A DNA stretch of 5,590 bases from Bacteroidales bacterium (GTDB taxonomy: Bacteria; Bacteroidota; Bacteroidia; Bacteroidales; JAADGE01). Under the pieces are notes generated by a model. It did not search any database, was not told where the DNA came from, and saw only the letters and a program-made list of their open reading frames with translations. Each line of letters starts with the position of its first letter. Positions within the stretch are counted from its first letter, which is position 1. Of the stretch, positions 1 to 5,590 are shown piece after piece. The stretch is from positions 1-5,590 of the forward strand of contig JAOZMN010000218.1 in NCBI GenBank assembly GCA_029934265.1. The letters run 5' to 3'. The translations under genes and the position numbers were made by a program.

Positions 1-178
1 ATTAAAACCCTAAGGGTCTGATTGTGAAAAAATATACTTTTTAGACTGAACTCATAAATATTTTATAAGTATACATACAAAAGTTTTTACCTATTTACTT
101 AATTGCAACTTGCTAATTATTAAAAGTTTGCACAAGTGCGTAAGCAACATTAAATAGGTCGAAGACCTTACATAAACT
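1..178. other. AT-rich region downstream of the A2M gene, no gene recognised
   Basis: This 178-base stretch lies 3' of the A2M gene and runs to the left edge. I see no convincing reading frame or RNA gene in it. Besides the hairpin at 156-168 it has an odd-centred palindrome, ACCCT-A-AGGGT, at 7-17 and 7-base inverted arms TATACTT (33-39) and AAGTATA (67-73). On the minus strand a TTTG (78-81) lies 17 bases before TATTTATG (53-60), which loosely resembles the Bacteroidota promoter pattern TTTG...TAnnTTTG with one mismatch. A following minus-strand gene could begin beyond the left edge, but none is visible. Confidence 0.5.
156..168 (-). terminator. Short hairpin just after the A2M stop codon, possible weak terminator
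   Basis: On the minus strand AGGTC-TTC-GACCT forms a perfect five-base-pair stem with a three-base loop, starting about 10 bases after the TAA stop codon. It is followed by ATTTAATG and not by a real run of T, so it does not meet the usual intrinsic terminator pattern. Its position just past a long gene makes a role in transcript ending or 3'-end protection possible. The short stem makes chance formation plausible as well. Confidence 0.3.
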
Positions 179-3100
179 TTACATTTCCGAATTTACTTCT
201 ACAAACTTTCCTTCTTTTCGGGAATATATATTTGCATTGTACATAGCTTCGCATTGCACGTCGGGCATAAGATATTTTCCGATATAACTTGCATTCAGAG
301 CGATTCTGTAAGTTGCAGTTTTTCCTTTGTCAATATCGAAATAAGTCATAACACGGTCGTCTCTAATATCCTGATATGTTGAATAACTTGTATTTTCGCC
401 GTAACGCAGGCTTGTCATTCTCGGATTTATTATTTCCCAACCGGCAGGAAATATTTGTGTAAGAGCCATTTGTTTCAAATCACGACTTGTACTCGGATTT
501 GTAATTTTCACTACTGCTATAAAATCCGAACCTTGCGATATTTTTTCCGGAGAGATTTTTTTACCGTCAAGATTTTGATATTCGACACTCATTTTTAAGT
601 GATTTTCTGAATTTTTGAATACACCGACATCAGGCGTACCGTTTAAAATTACACGAACATATAATACTGCATTGCTTGTATTTTTTACGGTTAAAGTTTT
701 GCTGTCCGTATCTATATTCAAATTAATTTGCGAAATTGATTTTGAAGAAGATGTATTTTTCGACTCGCCGGCAAAAGAGTATGAATATTTCAGACCGGCA
801 TTTTTTCCTATAAGTTTTTCGTATTTTGAAACCGATAAAAGTGCATAAGCAGTGGTTTGCGTACTCAAATATTTATTACTTGAAAGTGTTTCCGAAATTT
901 TCTTGAGTACCATAAATGCTTTTGTTTTTTCGTCGAGCAAAGTAAGAGTTTCGAGTATCATTGCTTCGTCTCTAATGTCGCTTCCGTATGTTTCTGAAAG
1001 CTCCGTATATGCAGGGATATTTGTAGTAACGCCTTTGAGTATTTCTTTTGCAATTTGTGTTCTGCCGGATAATTTGTAAGCCGCCGCAAGTCGCCATTTT
1101 GAAGCAACGGACAATTTTTTGTCGCTTCGCATACTGTTCATTGCTGCTTTTGCCGGTTTGCCGGCAAGTGCCAAAGTGTATAATCTGTAAGCCTGTACAA
1201 GTTGGGCGGAACCGGTTGTGTTTGTATATTTTTTTGCTTTTTTCAGCTGATATTTTCTCCATTTTTTCATTACTGAAGTTGAAACGGAATATCCGGCTTT
1301 TTCGGCTTCTGTCAAAAAATGTCCGGCATAATTTGTTCCCCATGCGTCCGCTGAATTTCCGTTTTGCCAATATGCAAATCCTCCGTTTGAAAGTTGAAAA
1401 TTCATTAATTTTTTGATACCGGCTTTTACGTTTTTTTCAATTTCTTTTCTCTTTGTAGGATTAATATCAATAAGTTCTTGTACAAAAAGTTGAGGAAATA
1501 CGGCAGAGGTTGTTTGCTCTACGCAACCGTGCGGATATTGTATCAAATATTTAAGACGTTGTTCTAAACTAATCGGCGGAATTGATGAAACTTCGAGAGT
1601 TCCTGTATTTGTGCCGGCAGTTCCTACCGGTTTGCAGGCACTCGACCAGCTTTCGCCCGGTTCGAGAACTTTTGCAAGTACTTCCGTTGCAGGCAAATTC
1701 GGATTTCGGATTTCAATTTCAATTTCAAAAGTTGAAGTTTTCCCTCCGGAAGTTGCGGTTATTTTTACTTTCCCGACACCTTGTCTGTTTCCGGTTTTTA
1801 ATTCAAAAACTGTATTTTCTTCGCCCGGTTCACTGAAAGATATTGTTTTACTGCTTTTTCCGTTTACGGAAAGTAATCCGTTTGTCGAAATTTTTACTGT
1901 AGCATTTTTCATGTTTTTTTCCATAGCAAAAACGCTTATCGGTAAATTAACCGTTTCGCTCGGTGAAAGTATTCTTGGAAGAGTACCGATTATCATAAGC
2001 GGTTTTACGACCGGAGTAAGTTTTTCGGCAGAACCGTAGGCGTTGTCATTTCCCGCAATTACCATAGTGCGAACTGCTCCTATATATCTTGGTATCTTTA
2101 CTTTATGAGTTTTACTTCCGCCTTTGAGCGTAAACGGACCGAGATAAATTACAACCGGAGTAAAACGATTTGCTTTTTTTCCGTTTTCTTCTCGGTCAAT
2201 ATCGGCATCACCGCCTATTGCGAGCAATTTGTCCAATCCTCCGGAATATGCTCCCATAACATCATCGAACAAATCCCATGTTTTCACGCCGAGTGCTTCT
2301 TTTGCAAAAAACGAATCCCAAGGATTAGGTGTTTTGAAACGTGTAAGATTAAGCAAGCCTTCATCGACAATCGCCAAAGTGTAAGTCATCGGTTTGTTGT
2401 TTTTTTCGGAAACTTTTATGCTTACTGTTGTTTCCGATTCGAGCTTGTCGGGCATTGTCAGTACCGGCTTTATTTTAGTAGTCGGGTCTTCCACCATTAT
2501 CGGAATTACACCGTACATTCTTACAGGTAAGTCGTTTATGGTTTGACTGTGTTTCTGAAGTAAGGTTACATTTACATAAATATTCGGAGTCATTTCTTTT
2601 TTTATTTCAAATTCAAAATGAGTTTCTCCTTTTTTAGTTTCTATCCAGTGCGATTCTACTACTTTCGAACCGTTTTCTATATTTATTAATGCTCTGCCTT
2701 CGCCGGAAGTCGGTATCATAATTTTGGCTTTTTCGCCTACTTTATATTTTTTCTTTTCGGAAGAAAAAGAAAGCATAGACGCTCCGCCGGAATCACCCTT
2801 CATGGCTCGTCCCGCCCAGCCCGGCCAATCTATATATACAATTTTACCGGAGGAATGTCCTGTTATTCTGTTTCTTGCGATAACCAAATATCTGCCCCAT
2901 TCGGGATATTTTATTTTGATATTCCACTTTGCTTTACCGTTTTTTGTAGTTAAGACACTTTTGCTTAACAACTCTGAAGAATTTTTATAATTATATGCTG
3001 AAATTTGATTACTTCCTTCGTCCCACCACCAACGCCATGTTATTTTAAATAGTGCGATGTCTATTTTTTGATTTTCCTTTACCGGCTTGCCGTCCGAAGT

Positions 3101-5590
3101 AAGATTTACAATTTCTACTTCGTGACTAATATCGGTAAGCAGCATTCCTCTTGTTTTGTCGCCTTTGGGGAGTTTAAGACCAACATAAGATGTGTACGGA
3201 GAGTAATCTGTTGTGTATTTGTCGATACTGAAATTTCCGCTTTTTTCAAATGCTTTAGATAAGAAAATTGCTTTCATTTTGCCCGGAGCTTCGTTTCCGG
3301 TGTTTAACGATGCTGTTATTTTTGTATTTCCGGTTTGGTCTGTTTTTCCATCAAAAACTCTTTCGGTTTCGCTGTAATATTCTTTTGTAGGGTCATCGAA
3401 TGTAAAATCGGAATATCTTTCAAAAGTAGTTTTTACCGGTTTTAAAGTTGCATCTACTGTAACTTTCAAATCTTTACCGCTTGCACCGTGAAGCCATTTT
3501 ACATTCATGTTCCCGGTGATTTTTTCACCTTCCGAAATAATTTTCTTACCGAAATCCAAATCTATTTTCAGACGGTTGGGTTTTATAGTTTCAACACGTA
3601 GTGATTTTGAAAAATTTACAGTTCCTATTGTTACTTTAAGTTCGTAATTTCCTGTGCCTGCTTCCTTGGTGGTTACTGCCATAAACGGATAAAAACCTGT
3701 TTTGCTTTTAGTTTGAACTTCTCTTTTTACGATTTGTCCTTGCGGATTATGTATTTCAAAAATAACCGGAAGGTCGTCAGGCAATTTTTCGTTTCCTTCT
3801 TTAAGAATAAAAGTTGTAAATATTGTATCTCCCGGTCTCCATACGCCTCTTTCTCCGTATATAAAGCCTTTCAGACCTTTCTTTACAGAAGTTCCGGCAA
3901 TTTTGAACTTGCTTAAAGACAACGAACTTCCGTCTTGTACTTTTAAATATCCTTTTTGTTTTTCATATTTTGCAAGTACAAAATAAATGTTTTTTACTTT
4001 TCCGAAATCCGCAAGCCCGTTTTTATTTGTGATTTTTGTTTTTACTAATTGCATCTGATAATCGTACAATTCAACGCTGACATTGTGCAAAGGTTCGGCG
4101 GTTGTGAGGTCGGTAACAAAAACTTTGGCGGTTTCATCGTTTCCTTGTTTGTAAATTATTCCCAAGTCGGAAGCAATAATATTTCGAGATACATTTCGTC
4201 GTTTTCCGTAGTAAGATTTATGACAAGGATTTTCTCTGTTTTCCCAGTAATCATTATCGTAATAATAATAGTAGTCATCTTGGTAGGCGTTATTTTCGTA
4301 GTTATCCCAGTTTGAAGTTTCGGCTTCGTCGTTGTAATTTTCAATTTCCGTTTCACTTAAATCTTGTTCGTCTTCGCTGTCGGAATTTTCGCAAGAAAAT
4401 AAAGAATGTTGTTTTCTGAAACCTATTGTTATACGGTAAATTGCACCTTGTTCGGCTTTCATAATATTGTTCAAATCAAGCGAAAAACGATTCCAAATAC
4501 TTAAATTTGAAACTTTCCCGTCGTCTAAGCGTATTGTTTTTCTTAAAACCGGTTTTCCTACTCTGCGGAGGTCGTTATCTCCGTTAAAATCATTGTTTTG
4601 AAGAAATTGAAGAATATTATTTTCATAGATTTTTATTATTGTAATATCTACGGCATTCAGATTTACAGCTTCAAAAGGAAACGTTAATCCTTGCTCCGAA
4701 CTTGGTAATATAGAGCCGTTTCCGACAAGTCTGACTTCCGGTTTTATTTCTTCAAAAGCAATATTGAAATTTTCAGATTCTTGCAATTTATACCCTAAAA
4801 TATTTTTTACACCTGTAAGTATCTTTACTTTAGTCAGTTTTGCCAAACGCTGTTGCGGATAGATTTTAATTGTATTGCCTTCTATAAGAAAACGTAAATT
4901 ATCGACACCGGAAAGTGTAATAATTCCCTCTAATTCTTGATTTTCTTGTAATGGGTCGGAAAATTGCAGTTGTAAATATTGGTCAGGTTGCTGAACGATT
5001 GCGGAATTTATCAGATAAAAATCATTTCTGCCCGGAATTTCAATTTTATCGTTTCCTTCAATATCTACATTTATTGCATCGCCGTCCCATTTATATTCAA
5101 CTTCCGATTTTACGTCCAGACGCAAAATACTGTCTATTGTAAAAAAATGATTAAGTCCTTCGGCATCGCTTTTCCATTTGATTTTTAGTTTTTCATTGTT
5201 TTGTTTTGCCGTTAGAATTTCAGATATATTTTCTTGTGTTTCGACATCTGCGGTACGAATTACACCAAGTACTTGTTGATATTTCAGCTGTTTGTCTATC
5301 GTTTTTTGCTCAAGTATTTCTATTTCGATATTTTGCGGTATCGTATTGAATTTAAAAGTAAATTCTTCAAATTCATCGGGAACTTTCGTTATTTTATCGA
5401 GTGCGAAATCGACAAAATATTCCTTGCCGGACTCCAAATTTTCTTTCGGTTTAAATTCAATAAAACTTCCGATTAATTTGTATTCTCCTTCTACATTCGG
5501 CGTGAAATCAAATAAATTTTCCGGAATACTTTCTTTTTTTTCCAATTCATCAACAATGGCAGATGCCTTGAACATGAACATACCTGAATT
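179..5590 (-). CDS. Thioester-containing bacterial alpha-2-macroglobulin family protein (5' end beyond the window)
   Basis: This is a large periplasmic protease-trap protein of the YfhM/ECAM type. At least 1800 residues are visible, close to the usual bacterial A2M size. Approximate domains: N-terminal MG1-like segment 1-90 (PNVEGEYKLIG at 28-38, TIPQ at 80-83); MG-type strands to about 390; acidic linker 397-453; bMG3-like domain 465-560 (VFVTDLTTAEPL at 487-498); MG2-like domain 567-664 (YGERGVWRPGD at 575-585); bMG5/6-like region 676-925 (WRWWW 849-853, DWPGWAGR 918-925); bait-region domain 936-1080; MG7-like domain 1139-1235; thioester domain 1345-1595 with C1353-V-E-Q1356 and GGFAYW at 1400-1405; C-terminal bMG10-like domain 1655-1800 with YQDIRDDR at 1736-1743. 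The domain names come from recalled family patterns, not a search. Codons 5582-5590 read N-S-G without a stop, and there is no signal peptide or plausible ribosome binding site before Met 5581. A signal peptide or lipobox is therefore expected upstream. No internal stop or frameshift was seen. Only five cysteines were found: 397, 453, 1316, 1353 and 1777. The family call is very secure; the start is not. Confidence 0.96.
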   Translation of the reverse strand, partial: NSGMFMFKASAIVDELEKKESIPENLFDFTPNVEGEYKLIGSFIEFKPKENLESGKEYFVDFALDKITKVPDEFEEFTFKFNTIPQNIEIEILEQKTIDKQLKYQQVLGVIRTADVETQENISEILTAKQNNEKLKIKWKSDAEGLNHFFTIDSILRLDVKSEVEYKWDGDAINVDIEGNDKIEIPGRNDFYLINSAIVQQPDQYLQLQFSDPLQENQELEGIITLSGVDNLRFLIEGNTIKIYPQQRLAKLTKVKILTGVKNILGYKLQESENFNIAFEEIKPEVRLVGNGSILPSSEQGLTFPFEAVNLNAVDITIIKIYENNILQFLQNNDFNGDNDLRRVGKPVLRKTIRLDDGKVSNLSIWNRFSLDLNNIMKAEQGAIYRITIGFRKQHSLFSCENSDSEDEQDLSETEIENYNDEAETSNWDNYENNAYQDDYYYYYDNDYWENRENPCHKSYYGKRRNVSRNIIASDLGIIYKQGNDETAKVFVTDLTTAEPLHNVSVELYDYQMQLVKTKITNKNGLADFGKVKNIYFVLAKYEKQKGYLKVQDGSSLSLSKFKIAGTSVKKGLKGFIYGERGVWRPGDTIFTTFILKEGNEKLPDDLPVIFEIHNPQGQIVKREVQTKSKTGFYPFMAVTTKEAGTGNYELKVTIGTVNFSKSLRVETIKPNRLKIDLDFGKKIISEGEKITGNMNVKWLHGASGKDLKVTVDATLKPVKTTFERYSDFTFDDPTKEYYSETERVFDGKTDQTGNTKITASLNTGNEAPGKMKAIFLSKAFEKSGNFSIDKYTTDYSPYTSYVGLKLPKGDKTRGMLLTDISHEVEIVNLTSDGKPVKENQKIDIALFKITWRWWWDEGSNQISAYNYKNSSELLSKSVLTTKNGKAKWNIKIKYPEWGRYLVIARNRITGHSSGKIVYIDWPGWAGRAMKGDSGGASMLSFSSEKKKYKVGEKAKIMIPTSGEGRALINIENGSKVVESHWIETKKGETHFEFEIKKEMTPNIYVNVTLLQKHSQTINDLPVRMYGVIPIMVEDPTTKIKPVLTMPDKLESETTVSIKVSEKNNKPMTYTLAIVDEGLLNLTRFKTPNPWDSFFAKEALGVKTWDLFDDVMGAYSGGLDKLLAIGGDADIDREENGKKANRFTPVVIYLGPFTLKGGSKTHKVKIPRYIGAVRTMVIAGNDNAYGSAEKLTPVVKPLMIIGTLPRILSPSETVNLPISVFAMEKNMKNATVKISTNGLLSVNGKSSKTISFSEPGEENTVFELKTGNRQGVGKVKITATSGGKTSTFEIEIEIRNPNLPATEVLAKVLEPGESWSSACKPVGTAGTNTGTLEVSSIPPISLEQRLKYLIQYPHGCVEQTTSAVFPQLFVQELIDINPTKRKEIEKNVKAGIKKLMNFQLSNGGFAYWQNGNSADAWGTNYAGHFLTEAEKAGYSVSTSVMKKWRKYQLKKAKKYTNTTGSAQLVQAYRLYTLALAGKPAKAAMNSMRSDKKLSVASKWRLAAAYKLSGRTQIAKEILKGVTTNIPAYTELSETYGSDIRDEAMILETLTLLDEKTKAFMVLKKISETLSSNKYLSTQTTAYALLSVSKYEKLIGKNAGLKYSYSFAGESKNTSSSKSISQINLNIDTDSKTLTVKNTSNAVLYVRVILNGTPDVGVFKNSENHLKMSVEYQNLDGKKISPEKISQGSDFIAVVKITNPSTSRDLKQMALTQIFPAGWEIINPRMTSLRYGENTSYSTYQDIRDDRVMTYFDIDKGKTATYRIALNASYIGKYLMPDVQCEAMYNANIYSRKEGKFVEVNSEM
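1514..1525 (-). other. Thioester motif CVEQ of the A2M thioester domain
   Basis: The codons TGC GTA GAG CAA, read on the minus strand, encode C1353-V-E-Q1356 within YPHGCVEQTTS. In A2M and complement proteins the Cys side chain and the Gln three residues later form an internal thioester that reacts with a target once the protein is activated. Both reactive residues are present, so this copy looks competent, unlike bacterial homologues such as YfaS that lack the motif. The following helical region includes GGFAYW at 1400-1405, as expected for the alpha/alpha-toroid thioester domain. The motif is seen directly; the chemistry is inferred from the family. Confidence 0.93.
1711..1728. repeat. Three perfect tandem copies of the hexamer TTTCAA inside the A2M gene
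   Basis: On the plus strand TTTCAA occurs three times in a row. On the coding strand this gives alternating Glu and Ile codons (FEIEIEIRN), which reads as an ordinary beta strand of an MG domain. The repeat is most likely a by-product of the alternating protein pattern, not a functional DNA repeat. Confidence 0.5.
2174..2254 (-). other. Candidate bait-region segment before MG7
   Basis: Residues 1110-1136 link the bait-region domain (which includes YTLAIVDEGLLNL around D1073) to the MG7-like domain that starts near R1139 with RFTPVVIYLGPF. The first half is Gly/Leu-rich (GAYSGGLDKLLAIGGD). The second half is strongly charged, with several Lys, Arg, Asp and Glu residues at 1125-1136 (DADIDREENGKK), giving many potential protease sites in a probably flexible stretch. 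In bacterial A2Ms the bait is a protease-sensitive segment in this part of the chain. The assignment comes from position and composition; the exact boundaries are not established. Confidence 0.45.
4223..4393 (-). other. Acidic, tyrosine-rich linker bracketed by two cysteines
   Basis: Residues 397-453 of the A2M protein run from FSCENSD to NPCHKSYY. Between the two cysteines the chain is dominated by Asp, Glu, Asn and Tyr and includes five consecutive tyrosines at 437-441. It has almost no hydrophobic core and lies between MG-like domains, just before the SRNIIASDLG block at 465-474. It is probably an exposed flexible loop. C397 and C453 could pair as a disulfide in the oxidising periplasm. 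I recall similar acidic Tyr-rich loops at this position in other Bacteroidota A2Ms, so it may be a lineage trait. Its function is unknown; metal or surface binding is only a guess. Confidence 0.75.

Noticed and set aside
7..17. ACCCTAAGGGT palindrome containing the telomere-like CCCTAA
   Set aside because: There is a single copy with no tandem array. As an RNA hairpin it has only four base pairs, and it lies at the window edge, so no function can be supported.
33..73. Inverted arms TATACTT and AAGTATA with a 27-base loop
   Set aside because: Seven AT-rich base pairs in an AT-rich spacer are expected by chance, and no flanking signal supports an operator or terminator.
972..1416. Overlapping frames at 972-1370 (minus) and 1048-1416 (plus)
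   Set aside because: Both overlap the conserved thioester domain in other frames, and their products are rich in Arg, Lys, Cys and Phe without family resemblance. They are shadow frames.
1611..2530. Open frames on the plus strand at 1611-2039 and 2105-2530 (about 140 codons each)
   Set aside because: They lie wholly antisense to the A2M gene, their translations are Phe/Ser/Val-rich with no recognisable domain, and they follow from the codon use of the minus-strand gene.
4259..4273. Trinucleotide run GTAATAATAATAGTA resembling a microsatellite
   Set aside because: It is simply the five Tyr codons of the linker with mixed TAT and TAC, and it is too short and imperfect to be a mobile or unstable repeat.
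4156..4356. Short minus-strand frame rich in Thr, Ile and Lys, and the matching plus-strand frame rich in Ile and Val
   Set aside because: Both are out-of-frame readings of the low-complexity acidic/Tyr linker. The repetitive look comes from TAT/GAT-type codons.

Overview
The window is almost entirely one very large gene on the minus strand. It encodes a bacterial alpha-2-macroglobulin (A2M) family protein with an intact thioester motif (GCVEQ). The stop codon, TAA read on the minus strand, lies at 179-181. The frame stays open through the right edge at 5590, so the 3' end is complete and the 5' end is cut off by the window. Residue numbers below count from the first in-frame Met, whose codon is at 5579-5581. 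That Met is probably internal rather than the true start.

The DNA is AT-rich. The protein carries sequence blocks I recognise from memory as typical of A2M proteins of Bacteroidota: a Tyr/Asp/Glu-rich linker ending in NPCHKSYY, WRWWW, DWPGWAGR, YPHGCVEQTTS and YQDIRDDR. A Bacteroidota host, possibly Bacteroidales-like, is therefore the best guess. It rests on protein resemblance only, because the window has no rRNA or other marker gene.

Layout: 1-178 is a short AT-rich region downstream of the gene with no convincing gene. It holds a small hairpin at 156-168, just past the stop codon, and a few weak palindromes. 179-5590 is the A2M gene, running right to left. From the N-terminus it shows macroglobulin (MG) domains, an acidic Cys-bracketed linker, further MG domains, the bait-region domain, MG7, the thioester domain, and a C-terminal bacterial MG10-type domain.

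From knowledge of the family, such proteins sit in the periplasm, usually as lipoproteins. They are thought to trap attacking proteases: cleavage of a bait segment exposes a Cys-Gln thioester that bonds covalently to the protease. In many bacteria the gene neighbours pbpC, which encodes penicillin-binding protein 1C. No partner gene is visible here, so operon context cannot be judged. I found no evidence of a new multi-gene system, mobile element, CRISPR array or RNA gene. The points worth a second look are details of this one protein.
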